A stretch of DNA of 34,228 nucleotides, taken from NCBI GenBank assembly GCA_002428085.1, contig DJAA01000072.1:1-34228 (forward strand). The letters are read 5' to 3'. How positions within the stretch are numbered: position 1 is the first letter of the stretch; every line of letters starts with the position of its first letter. Of the stretch, positions 7,422 to 16,029 are shown one piece after another. The position numbers and the translations under genes are program-made. Below the pieces are notes generated by a model. The model had not been told where the DNA came from, made no database searches, and saw only the letters and a program-made list of their open reading frames with translations. This DNA is from Sulfurimonas sp. UBA6014 (GTDB taxonomy: Bacteria; Campylobacterota; Campylobacteria; Campylobacterales; Sulfurimonadaceae).

Positions 7422-8632
7422 TATTTATCTAACTCATACGCACTATGAAGGCTTCTCACTGCCAACTCTGCATATTTTTCATCAATAACCATCGAGACTT
7501 TTATCTCAGAAGTAGAGATCATGTTGATGTTTATATTTTCTTTTGCCATAGTTGAGAATGCCTTTGCGGCAACACCTGTGTGAGATTTCATCCCTACACC
7601 GACGATAGAAACTTTGCAAATTTTTTCATTATAGGAAGCGTCTCTTACTTCACCACTTTTGATAAATGTATCCACGGTCTCTCTTGCATCATTTAAATCT
7701 GTTACAGGGACAGTAAAATCTATATTTGCCATGCCGTCATGCGCTTTGTTTTGGATAATCATGTCAATGTTGACATTTTGATTGGCAAGTTTTGTAAAAA
7801 TATCTGAAGCAATTCCTGGTCTATCTGCCACACCGATCAAAGAGACACGTGCTTGATTTCTGTCTAATGCTATTCCGCTTACTAATGGTTTTTCCATGAT
7901 GTTTTCTTCCTTAGTTATTAACGTTCCCTCTTCATCAGAGAAACTTGTTCTTGTTACGAGATTGACATTGAGCTTCTTTGCGAGCTCCACTGAGCGGCTA
8001 TGAAGCACTTTTGCGCCCAAAGAGGAGAGTTCAAGCATCTCATCATAAGAGATGCTATTTAACTTCTTAGCCTTTGGTTCTATACGAGGATCGGTGGTGT
8101 AGATACCGCTGACATCGGTATATATTTCACATAAATCAGCTCCGATGGCTCCAGCGATGGCAACCGCTGACAAATCACTTCCACCGCGTCCTAAAGTTGT
8201 TACATTTCCATCAAGTGAAATCCCTTGAAAGCCTGCTACAACGATTATCTTGCCCTCTTGTAAAGCAGCATTCATGACATCAGGATTAATCGCTTCTATG
8301 CGCGCTTTCGTGTGCGAATTGTCGGTTACAATCCCTGCTTTTCTCCCCGTCATAGAGATAGCGTCATGACCCATAGCACTCAAAGCAATCGCCAAAAGTG
8401 AAGCGGTTACACGCTCTCCCGAGCTGAGTAACATATCTATCTCATTTTTTGCAGGGGTGTCTGAGAAGTGTTCGGCATAGCCTAAAAGTTTATTTGTCTC
8501 TCCACTCATAGCAGAGACCACGACTACAACATCATTTCCCTCTTTTTGCGTTTTGCTTACACGATTTGCTACGTTTTGAATACGATCCAAATCACCGACA
8601 CTGGTTCCACCAAATTTTTGAACTATTAACAT
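7421..8632 (-). CDS. lysC: Aspartate kinase with C-terminal ACT domains
   Basis: 403 residues. The kinase domain opens with V-Q-K-F-G-G-T-S-V-G-D (residues 3-13) and carries G-F-Q-G-I, T-T-L-G-R-G-G-S-D-L-S-A and E-I-Y-T-D-V-S-G-I-Y-T-T-D-P-R, all characteristic of aspartokinases. Two ACT domains (about 260-400, starting near V-S-G-I-A-L-D and V-S-I-V-G-V-G-M-K) bind the feedback effector, usually lysine and/or threonine. It makes aspartyl phosphate for lysine, threonine, methionine and diaminopimelate. It starts directly at the rppH stop (TAAATG) with AAGGGA nine bases upstream. It is a monofunctional enzyme of normal length. Confidence 0.96.
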   Translation of the reverse strand: MLIVQKFGGTSVGDLDRIQNVANRVSKTQKEGNDVVVVVSAMSGETNKLLGYAEHFSDTPAKNEIDMLLSSGERVTASLLAIALSAMGHDAISMTGRKAGIVTDNSHTKARIEAINPDVMNAALQEGKIIVVAGFQGISLDGNVTTLGRGGSDLSAVAIAGAIGADLCEIYTDVSGIYTTDPRIEPKAKKLNSISYDEMLELSSLGAKVLHSRSVELAKKLNVNLVTRTSFSDEEGTLITKEENIMEKPLVSGIALDRNQARVSLIGVADRPGIASDIFTKLANQNVNIDMIIQNKAHDGMANIDFTVPVTDLNDARETVDTFIKSGEVRDASYNEKICKVSIVGVGMKSHTGVAAKAFSTMAKENININMISTSEIKVSMVIDEKYAELAVRSLHSAYELDK

Positions 8633-9103
8633 TTATAAAAGTCCCTTCTTTTTAAAATACTTGATAACTTTTTCATACACAGGTTTTTTGAAGTGTGCTG
8701 ATTGATTTAAAACATCTTCAATACTTACAAATTTATACGAGCTAAATTCAGGATGTTTCGTTGCAATATTGATAATGGCACTTTTTTTGAGTTTTAGAAG
8801 AAAATATCTTTGAATTTGCCCATGGTAGGGTTTCATTTGCTTTGCGATTTCTTCTGGAAAATCGTATGAGAGCCACTTTGGATACTTTGCGATTATTTTG
8901 AGTTTAGACGTTCCTATCTCCTCTTCAAGTTCTCGAAAGAGTGCTTCTTGAACTTTTTCTCCCTTATCAATGCCACCTTGTGGAAATTGCCAAACTTCGC
9001 TCATGTCATTACGTTCTGCCATAAACAATTCGATTTTTTGAGGGTAATTGTTTGAAACAATTATCATCGCAACATTAGGGCGATATAAATTTTTTTTGCT
9101 CAT
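8633..9103 (-). CDS. rppH: RNA pyrophosphohydrolase (Nudix)
   Basis: 156 residues from the ATG at 9103. A GTG nine bases further out is in frame, but it forms part of the AGAGGTG ribosome site, so I reject it as the start. The protein begins Y-R-P-N-V-A-M-I-I, typical of RppH/NudH. The Nudix box is intact: G43-x5-E49-x7-R57-E-L-E-E-E. W38-Q-F-P-Q-G-G precedes it. RppH removes pyrophosphate from 5'-triphosphate mRNA ends, opening them to decay. It is first in the operon with lysC, a common arrangement in this phylum. A TATAAT lies upstream at 9149-9154. Confidence 0.93.
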   Translation of the reverse strand: MSKKNLYRPNVAMIIVSNNYPQKIELFMAERNDMSEVWQFPQGGIDKGEKVQEALFRELEEEIGTSKLKIIAKYPKWLSYDFPEEIAKQMKPYHGQIQRYFLLKLKKSAIINIATKHPEFSSYKFVSIEDVLNQSAHFKKPVYEKVIKYFKKKGLL

Positions 9104-9148
9104 GAAAGGCACCTCTTTGCTATTTTTTCCCTATTTTTTAAGAGTGTG

Positions 9149-9154
9149 ATTATA
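9149..9154 (-). promoter_or_regulatory. -10 (TATAAT) of the rppH-lysC-hobA-holB-folP operon
   Basis: A perfect TATAAT on the minus strand within TTTTGTATAATC gives a leader of about 38 bases ending in AAAGAGGTG, the ribosome site. It lies 30 bases from the divergent hemW -10. Confidence 0.6.
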
Positions 9155-9183
9155 CAAAAGTAGTCATTAAAGCAAGATAATAA

Positions 9184-9189
9184 TATAAT
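9184..9189 (+). promoter_or_regulatory. -10 (TATAAT) of hemW, leaderless start predicted
   Basis: TATAAT ends five bases before the hemW ATG at 9195, so the first transcribed base should fall at or within the start codon. No ribosome site exists upstream. Confidence 0.55.
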
Positions 9190-9194
9190 CGCAA

Positions 9195-10250
9195 ATGCTT
9201 TTATACATCCATATCCCTTTTTGCGATTCAAAATGTTTTTACTGTGCTTTTAACTCTTATGTGGACAAATTTCATCTCAAAGAGCTTTACATGAAGGCAC
9301 TTTATACACAACTAGAGTTTGAACTTCAAAGATTTTGTGTGCAGCCAAAGAGCATTGAGAGTCTCTTTATAGGCGGCGGAACCCCTTCAACTGTGACACC
9401 AAAACTTTATGAGCCACTTTTTAAGCTCTTGCAACCCTATTTGGCGAGTGATATCGAGATAACAAGCGAGGCAAATCCAAATAGTGCGACTCATGAGTGG
9501 CTTCTTGGCATGTGGGAGTTGGGCGTAAACCGGATAAGTTTTGGCGTTCAGAGTTTTAATAGTGACAAACTCAAACTCTTAAACAGAGCGCACAATAGCG
9601 ACCAAGCAAAAGAAGCCATCAAAAATGCACACAAAATTGGCTTTAAAAATATCTCGCTTGATCTCATATATGCAACACGTAACGATACAAAAGAGCTCCT
9701 CCAACATGACTTAGAGACCGCTTTTTCTCTCCCTATAAACCATCTCAGCGCCTATGCTTTGACGATAGAAGAGGGGACTCCTTTTGAGAAAAAACCTTTT
9801 ATGGCAAAAGAGATTTTAAAAAATACAACATGGCTTTTTGAACAAATCGTCTCTCATGGATTTAAGCACTATGAAATAAGCAATTTTGGCACCTATCAAA
9901 GCAGGCATAACTTGGGCTATTGGCAATATAAAGACTACATCGGTCTTGGAAGCGGTGCTGTTGGAAAGCTTTTGTTTGAGCGCTTTTACCCAAGCACGAG
10001 CGTGGAAAAATATATTGCTAATCCTCTTGAAGTGCGCAGAGAATCGCTCACTTTGGAAGATAAGAAAATCGAACAACTTTTTTTAGGTTTTCGCTCATGT
10101 GTAGGGGTGAAAAAAGAGATTTTAAACACTGCCGAGTTAGAGCGAGCTCGTATGTTAGTAGAGGAGAAAAAACTCTTTTTACAAAATAATACCTTTATGA
10201 ATCCTGACTTTCTCCTAGCAGATGAGATAACTCTTTTTATCTCGTCGTGA
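9195..10250 (+). CDS. hemW: HemW-like radical SAM protein
   Basis: 351 residues. The radical SAM cluster motif is C10-x3-C14-x2-C17 (C-D-S-K-C-F-Y-C-A-F), followed by G-G-G-T-P-S near residue 60, E-A-N-P near 92, R-I-S-F-G-V-Q-S-F near 115 and an L-D-L-I-Y segment. The family is often labelled coproporphyrinogen III oxidase. The single Y-C-A-F after the third cysteine and the short length point to HemW, a haem-binding chaperone-like protein, rather than true HemN. The gene is divergent from rppH. Its promoter geometry predicts a leaderless mRNA. A gap of 140 bases follows before the signalling operon. Confidence 0.9.
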   Translation: MLLYIHIPFCDSKCFYCAFNSYVDKFHLKELYMKALYTQLEFELQRFCVQPKSIESLFIGGGTPSTVTPKLYEPLFKLLQPYLASDIEITSEANPNSATHEWLLGMWELGVNRISFGVQSFNSDKLKLLNRAHNSDQAKEAIKNAHKIGFKNISLDLIYATRNDTKELLQHDLETAFSLPINHLSAYALTIEEGTPFEKKPFMAKEILKNTTWLFEQIVSHGFKHYEISNFGTYQSRHNLGYWQYKDYIGLGSGAVGKLLFERFYPSTSVEKYIANPLEVRRESLTLEDKKIEQLFLGFRSCVGVKKEILNTAELERARMLVEEKKLFLQNNTFMNPDFLLADEITLFISS

Positions 10251-10341
10251 GCGGTTTACATGAAGGGCAAGTGTAATTTAAAAAGTGTTTAAAAAAGAGA
10301 AGATAAATCTAAAAATTTAATTCTCTTAAAACATCATTAGG

Positions 10342-10370
10342 CTTGAATTACGATACACTTTTAATTCAAG
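10342..10370. promoter_or_regulatory. Perfect inverted repeat (operator candidate) around the CheB-CheR promoter
   Basis: CTTGAATTA at 10342-10350 and TAATTCAAG at 10362-10370 are exact reverse complements separated by 11 bases. The likely -10 (TACGAT, 10349-10354, within the TTACGATAC string also found before hup) lies between and partly in the arms, and transcription would start near the right arm. This is the classic position for a repressor dimer site. An RNA hairpin is less likely because the left arm should lie upstream of transcription. Confidence 0.45.
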
Positions 10371-10390
10371 TCAATCATAAAGGTTCTAAA

Positions 10391-13300
10391 ATGGCAATCA
10401 ACGATTTAGTTGTAGTCGGTATAGGTTCAAGTGCGGGCGGTCTTGAAGCGCTCCAAATCATGCTCGCAAAAGTCTCTGATAATCTTGACTGCTCTTATAT
10501 AATAGCCCAACATCTAAGCCCAACTCACCGCTCCATGATGGTAGATTTACTCAGCCGTATTACAAATATTCCTGTAGTCGAAGTTCAAAACGGCATTGTC
10601 ATCAAGGCAAAAACTATCTACATGACTCCGGAAAATACAGATATTTATGTCAATAATGGGAAAATTTATCTCAAAAATGTTGACTCGACTTTTGGTCCAA
10701 AACCCTCCGTAAACTATTTTTTTAATTCCCTTGCACAAGCCTATGGTTCAAAAGCCATTGGGGTAATCCTCTCGGGAACGGGAAGTGATGGTGCTTTTGG
10801 AATACGTGCCATCAAAGCTTCAGGTGGAATAACCATTGCTCAGTCTCCTCAAAGTGCTAAGTATGATGGCATGCCCATCTCTGCTATCAACACAGGCAAA
10901 GTCGATATTGTCTCTTCCATAGAAAACATCGCAACCGAAATATCCAGAGTCATAGATAACCTTGGCAAAAATATTGGTGAGAGTATCAATGAAACGTTTA
11001 TGCAACAGCTTTACAGAATCATCTTTGAAGAAAAAGGGGTTGATTTTTCCCAGTATAAGCGAAGTACCATTGTGCGAAGAATCGAGCGTCGTCTCGCGGC
11101 AGTACGTGTTGATACTCTGAATGATTATGTGGATTATCTTAAAATAAATGTTGAAGAGGTGACAAATCTTTATTACGATATGCTCATTGGCGTGACAGAA
11201 TTTTTTAGGGATGCCGAAGTTTTTGAAGAGGTAAAAGAGCAAATTAAGGCTATTGTTGAGAAAAAAGAGCAAGGAGAGGAGATCCGTTTTTGGAGTATCG
11301 GGTGTTCTACGGGTGAAGAGCCTTATACTTTGGCAATACTTTTAAGTGAGATACTCAAAGAAAAAATCACAAAATACAAAATCAAAATCTTTGCCACTGA
11401 CATTGACGATGAGTCTCTTAAAATCGCTCGAAACGGAGTCTATGCAGAGACGAGCCTTTTAAATATAGACAAAGATTTGATAAGCAAATATTTTACTATT
11501 CAAAAAAATCATTTTGAGATTAAAAAAAGTATACGCGAGCTTGTAGTTTTTTCCAAGCACAACATCATCAGCGACTCCCCATTTTTACGAACGGATTTGA
11601 TAAGTTGTCGTAATATGCTTATCTATTTTAACGCTACTTTGCAACAACGATTTTTCCCAATTGTCCATTATGCACTCAAAGACAGTGGTATTTTGGTTCT
11701 TGGAAAGTCTGAGACGATAGGGGAGCATTATGATTTATTTCTCACTGCAAATAAACCACTTAAAATTTATAAAGCCCAGTTTACAGGGATAAAAGAGCTT
11801 CCACGACTTTACAATTATGGTGGGGCAAGTAAAAATTATGAAGAACCTAAACCGCACTCTTCAAAAAATGAAGAGGAAGTTTTAGAGGAAAAAATCACTG
11901 AAGCAACTTCTGAGTTTTTACTCAATCAGTGTGTTCTTATCAACAGCTCTAACGATATTCTCTATATCAAGGGAGAAATTCCTTTTTTAGCACACTCCAA
12001 AGGGAGAGCAACTTCCAATATTTTTAAGTCTCTCAAAGAGGAGCTTACGCTTGAAGTGCGAAGTGTTTTAAATGAGGTGCAAAAAAATAAAATTTTCAAA
12101 TCGACCCAGTTTCGCTCAGTCACACTCTATGGAGATATCCTTAAATATGTTAGAGTTATTATTATCCCCGTAAAAAATGACAAAAATGACGACTGGTTTT
12201 ATGCACTGTTTTTTCAAAGCGAAGATATCCAAAATCTTAAAGGGTATATCTTAGAGAGCGACAATGAAAATGAGACGATTACAAACCTCACTTCAGAGCT
12301 TACACGGACAAAATCGCACCTTCAAAACGTCATAGAAGAGCTTGAGACCTCTTATGAAGAGATGCAAAGTTTGAACGAAGAGTTAAGCTCTTCAAATGAG
12401 GAGCTTCAAAGTTCAAACGAAGAGCTAGAGACGACAAATGAGGAGCTTCAAAGTACAAATGAGGAGCTTCAAACTGCCTACAGTGAGCTTAAAGTTGTCT
12501 ATGATGACAAAGATATTCGGGCGAAACAGCTCGAAGAGTTGACAAAGAAACTTCGATTTCAAACGGATGACTTAAGAAAACAAAAAGAGCTCACCGAAGC
12601 CATTATCAACACGACTCCTGTTGCTATCATCATGACTGATACCACAGGCAAAATCAACTTTGCCAACACAAACGCACAAAACCTTTTTAAACTTCCAAAA
12701 AAAGAGCTTTTAGAACGCTATATTGACGGCTCAGAGTGGAATATTCTTGATATAAATGGAGATGTTTTACTCAGACATGATATCCCCATAAATATTATCA
12801 AAAAATCTTTTGGTTCTGTTAAAAACCTTGCTTTTTCTCTGGAAACAGGTGAAAAGTACAGGATTTTAATCTCTCTCAATGGTTCTCCTATTTTTGATAT
12901 AAAAGGGGATTTTGTGGGAGTCGTCTTTAGTATGGAAGACATCACACAAAAACAGATGCTTCAAGAGCAGGTGAAAAAATACGAAGAATCTTCAGGGATG
13001 GATATAGGACAAACGATAGAGCAATCTTTTAAGAAAATCAAACATTCAGCCCTTCAAACCTCCTCCTCATCTCAGCTGAATCTTTTACAAATCGCTATGC
13101 TGGATATGTCGGTAGGACTTAAAAATACACTCTCTGAAGCATCGCTTATCACAAACAGTCTTCAACATAGTGGCGATGATCTCTCTTTACAAAAAGAGCT
13201 TACCACGCATCTCAATACGCTGCTCATCAACATGAGCACCATCATCAACGGTAATATTGCTTACTATAATGATGTTCATCTTTACCGTGAGCTTGACTTT

Positions 13301-13633
13301 GTCAAACTGCTACAAAAAACAATTCGCCTTTTTCATAGCTCTTTTGAACAAAATTCTCTTGTAGTTACGACTCTCATTGATAAAGAGACAGTCATCATGG
13401 CGGACTCTAAAGAGTTAGTTCAGTTTGTTCTGAGACTCACTGAGTGCCTCCTTGGACTTGAGGTGCAAAGCTGCTCGATTCGTCTTGATTCCACCTCTTT
13501 AGTATTAGAAGTAAGCTCTCAAAAGTACAATGCTACAGCGTTTGAACACCTCCTTGCCTACTATGAAGAGCCAGAGGCTCTGGGTAGACTCTTTGAGGAA
13601 AAAATACAATTCATTGTAGTAAAGAGTATCTAA
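10391..13633 (+). CDS. CheB-CheR-coiled coil-PAS fusion with degenerate kinase tail
   Basis: 1080 residues from the ATG at 10391 (AAAGG seven bases upstream; an earlier in-frame start at 10343 lies inside the inverted repeat). Domains in order: CheB methylesterase (1-190) with catalytic S14, H41 and D133; CheR N-terminal and methyltransferase domains (about 200-480) with W-S-I-G-C-S-T-G-E-E-P-Y for S-adenosylmethionine and R-N-M-L-I-Y-F; a linker; a heptad coiled coil (about 635-715); PAS (about 730-855). The last 220 residues sit where a histidine kinase would be, but the H-box reads M-S-V-G-L-K-N-T-L, without histidine, and no N, G1 or G2 box is visible. Fused proteins of this kind adjust receptor methylation or signalling away from the core chemotaxis cluster. 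The TAA overlaps the next ATG (TAATG). Confidence 0.9.
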   Translation: MAINDLVVVGIGSSAGGLEALQIMLAKVSDNLDCSYIIAQHLSPTHRSMMVDLLSRITNIPVVEVQNGIVIKAKTIYMTPENTDIYVNNGKIYLKNVDSTFGPKPSVNYFFNSLAQAYGSKAIGVILSGTGSDGAFGIRAIKASGGITIAQSPQSAKYDGMPISAINTGKVDIVSSIENIATEISRVIDNLGKNIGESINETFMQQLYRIIFEEKGVDFSQYKRSTIVRRIERRLAAVRVDTLNDYVDYLKINVEEVTNLYYDMLIGVTEFFRDAEVFEEVKEQIKAIVEKKEQGEEIRFWSIGCSTGEEPYTLAILLSEILKEKITKYKIKIFATDIDDESLKIARNGVYAETSLLNIDKDLISKYFTIQKNHFEIKKSIRELVVFSKHNIISDSPFLRTDLISCRNMLIYFNATLQQRFFPIVHYALKDSGILVLGKSETIGEHYDLFLTANKPLKIYKAQFTGIKELPRLYNYGGASKNYEEPKPHSSKNEEEVLEEKITEATSEFLLNQCVLINSSNDILYIKGEIPFLAHSKGRATSNIFKSLKEELTLEVRSVLNEVQKNKIFKSTQFRSVTLYGDILKYVRVIIIPVKNDKNDDWFYALFFQSEDIQNLKGYILESDNENETITNLTSELTRTKSHLQNVIEELETSYEEMQSLNEELSSSNEELQSSNEELETTNEELQSTNEELQTAYSELKVVYDDKDIRAKQLEELTKKLRFQTDDLRKQKELTEAIINTTPVAIIMTDTTGKINFANTNAQNLFKLPKKELLERYIDGSEWNILDINGDVLLRHDIPINIIKKSFGSVKNLAFSLETGEKYRILISLNGSPIFDIKGDFVGVVFSMEDITQKQMLQEQVKKYEESSGMDIGQTIEQSFKKIKHSALQTSSSSQLNLLQIAMLDMSVGLKNTLSEASLITNSLQHSGDDLSLQKELTTHLNTLLINMSTIINGNIAYYNDVHLYRELDFVKLLQKTIRLFHSSFEQNSLVVTTLIDKETVIMADSKELVQFVLRLTECLLGLEVQSCSIRLDSTSLVLEVSSQKYNATAFEHLLAYYEEPEALGRLFEEKIQFIVVKSI
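12350..12496 (+). repeat. Seven 21-base tandem heptad repeats inside the CheB-CheR fusion
   Basis: Seven successive seven-residue units of the form x-N-E-E-L-Q-S run from S-Y-E-E-M-Q-S to A-Y-S-E-L-K-V. At the DNA level, GAGGAGCTTCAAAGT recurs with small changes. The units form a parallel coiled coil of the type found between CheR and PAS in this protein class. The near-identity could allow changes in repeat number by slippage. Confidence 0.8.
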
Positions 13634-16029
13634 TGTTTCAATCAAAATTATTGATAGTTGCCGAACAAAGTGTCGTTTTTAAACCGTATGAGCTTATCCT
13701 TAAAAATTTTTTCGGCTCCATCGAGACTTTACTTATACAAAATAAAGAGACCCTTGAAGATCTTCAAGCTGACGCATATGATATACTCCTTATAGATCTC
13801 TATAGTAAAAAATATATAGAAGCCATTGGTGAAATTAAAAATATTGAATCTACTAATATTAAAAGTGTTTTTGTCTCCCCTTTTAACTTTGTCAATATTC
13901 CAAAATCTATGAAAAATCTGCAGTTTTTAGACCTTGTTCTTACCAAACCCATAGATTTTTCTAAGCTCATAAATTTTATGGAGACAGAATCGTACAAAAT
14001 ACAAAGAAGCAATATTCTTTTAAAGAAGAACCATGTTTTAGCAAAAGTAGTCGATTTACACCCTGCTAGAATAGGTGTTTATACGATGCAAGGGACTCTT
14101 TTTTATGCAAATCAACACTATTTATTTGCGAATGATTTGAGCTTTGAGCACATAGACAAACTCACCTTTGATAAAATTAGCAACTGTAATACAGATTTTA
14201 AATATGTGAAGCAAAAACTCCAAATTACTAAATCTTTTACACAACAAAAAGAAGAAGGGGATAAATGGTTTGAATCCATTTTTTATATTGTGGATTTTGA
14301 ATTTATTATCCATGTTTGTTCAGATATAACTGTTCAAAAGCAAAAAGAGATTCAACTTGAGCAATCTGCAGTATTTTATGAAAATTCCAACGAAGGGATT
14401 ATTATCACAAATAATAAAAGTAAAATCATCTCCGTTAATACCTCTTTTTGCAAGATAACAGGCTTTACAAAAGAGGAAGTCATAGGTAAAACGCCAAAGC
14501 TTTTAAACTCAGGTATCCATGATAAAAACTTTTATGAAAATCTATGGGATGCTCTTAGAAATAACGGCTCATGGCAAGGTGAAATTTGGAATAAAAGAAA
14601 AAATGGAGAGATTTATCCTGAGTGGCTTAGCATCGCAAAAGCAGTCAATCCTAAGTATAATGAAGAGTTTTTTATCGCCATTTTTACAGATATTACAACA
14701 CTCAAAGAAGCAGATAAGAAACTCCATTTTTATGCCAACCATGATGTCCTTACAGGTTTAGCAAACAGAGTTCAGTTTGAAGCGCACCTCAAAAATACCA
14801 TTCAAAGTGCCAAAAGAAATGCAAGCCAAGTTGCACTCTTTTTTATTGACCTTGATAAATTTAAAGATGTCAATGACACGTATGGACATGGGATTGGTGA
14901 TGATATGCTAAAAACAGTTTCAAAACGCCTTGAACAGAGCATACGACAAGAAGATTTTATCGCAAGACTTGGCGGCGATGAGTTTGTTCTTATCATTAAA
15001 GATGTCAAAGAGACAAATGATATGTTGGTTTTAGCCAACAAGATAAATGAAAATATCAAAGAACCTATTGCTATTGAGGATAAGGTCTTTTTTATGTCTC
15101 TTTCTATAGGAATCGCCATCTATCCAATTCATGGAGAAGATAGTGAAGACCTTATTAAACATGCTGATGCTGCGATGTATGAGGTCAAAGAAAACGATAG
15201 AAACGGTTTTAAAATCTACAACCAAGCGATGACGGACAAAGTTTCAACAAAACTCACCCTGCAAAACCAACTTAAAATATCTATGGAAAAAGATGAGTTT
15301 GAGATGTATTATCAGGCGATTGTCAATGTAAAAACCAAGAAAATTATTGGAGCAGAAGCTCTTGTCCGCTGGAACCATACAAAAAGAGGGGTTTTGACAC
15401 CTTTTCACTTCATCAACATTATCGAAGATAGCAGAATGAACATAGAGTTTGGTGAGCTTGTTTTTAAAAAAGTTCTTCATGATATGCAAGCTATAAACTC
15501 TGCCTTTAAGCACAGTGACTTTAAAGTCTCTATCAACATCTCAGCCAAACATTTTTTTGAACCTAAATTTGTTGGCAGTCTTGTCGGTTTTTGCAAAGAT
15601 TTTTCAATAGAACCAAGCCAAATTGAGCTTGAGCTTCTTGAGACACACATCATGAAAAACTCAAATGTCTCGACTGTAAAGCTTGAAAAACTCCATGAGA
15701 TAGGATTTCAAGTTGCTATCGATGATTTTGGAACAGGGTACTCTTCTTTAAGTTATCTCAAAAATTTTAAAGTAGACAAACTTAAAATCGACCAGTCTTT
15801 TATACGAGATTTTTTAGAAGATAAAAGTGACATGGCGATAGTTGAAGCGATTATAAAGCTCTCTGAAACTTTTGGCATGAGAGCACAAGCAGAGGGGATA
15901 GAGACGCAAGAGCATTTAGAACTTTTAGAAACATTGGGATGCGATTTAGCACAAGGGTACCACTTTAATATGCCTATGCAGTTGGATGCTTTTTTAAACT
16001 TTACTTTAGGATTTAATAATGCTCCATAA
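13633..16029 (+). CDS. Receiver-like/PAS/PAS/GGDEF/EAL c-di-GMP protein
   Basis: 798 residues. Residues 1-120 resemble a response-regulator receiver: the likely phospho-acceptor is D55 (I-L-L-I-D-L) and the conserved K-P is at 105-106, but the N-terminal acidic pair is reduced to a single E11. PAS-like segments lie at about 130-235 and 240-355. The GGDEF domain (about 365-525) has R-L-G-G-D-E-F near 445 with an upstream R-Q-E-D I-site five residues before it. The EAL domain (about 540-790) keeps A-E-A-L-V-R-W, E-L-L-E-T, D-D-F-G-T-G-Y-S-S and E-G-I-E-T. Both synthesis and hydrolysis of c-di-GMP therefore look possible. The start overlaps the CheB-CheR stop by one base, and the end overlaps the B12-binding gene by 11. 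Confidence 0.94.
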   Translation: MFQSKLLIVAEQSVVFKPYELILKNFFGSIETLLIQNKETLEDLQADAYDILLIDLYSKKYIEAIGEIKNIESTNIKSVFVSPFNFVNIPKSMKNLQFLDLVLTKPIDFSKLINFMETESYKIQRSNILLKKNHVLAKVVDLHPARIGVYTMQGTLFYANQHYLFANDLSFEHIDKLTFDKISNCNTDFKYVKQKLQITKSFTQQKEEGDKWFESIFYIVDFEFIIHVCSDITVQKQKEIQLEQSAVFYENSNEGIIITNNKSKIISVNTSFCKITGFTKEEVIGKTPKLLNSGIHDKNFYENLWDALRNNGSWQGEIWNKRKNGEIYPEWLSIAKAVNPKYNEEFFIAIFTDITTLKEADKKLHFYANHDVLTGLANRVQFEAHLKNTIQSAKRNASQVALFFIDLDKFKDVNDTYGHGIGDDMLKTVSKRLEQSIRQEDFIARLGGDEFVLIIKDVKETNDMLVLANKINENIKEPIAIEDKVFFMSLSIGIAIYPIHGEDSEDLIKHADAAMYEVKENDRNGFKIYNQAMTDKVSTKLTLQNQLKISMEKDEFEMYYQAIVNVKTKKIIGAEALVRWNHTKRGVLTPFHFINIIEDSRMNIEFGELVFKKVLHDMQAINSAFKHSDFKVSINISAKHFFEPKFVGSLVGFCKDFSIEPSQIELELLETHIMKNSNVSTVKLEKLHEIGFQVAIDDFGTGYSSLSYLKNFKVDKLKIDQSFIRDFLEDKSDMAIVEAIIKLSETFGMRAQAEGIETQEHLELLETLGCDLAQGYHFNMPMQLDAFLNFTLGFNNAP

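Noticed and set aside
10295..10327. AAGAGAA/TTCTCTT inverted repeat after hemW as a terminator
   Set aside because: The stem is weak with an 18-base loop. The T-run lies on the minus-strand side, where no gene would need it. The plus-strand side is followed by AAAAC.
10820..11272. Minus-strand open frame of 150 codons inside the CheB-CheR fusion
   Set aside because: It lies opposite catalytic CheB and CheR sequence and has no protein features of its own.
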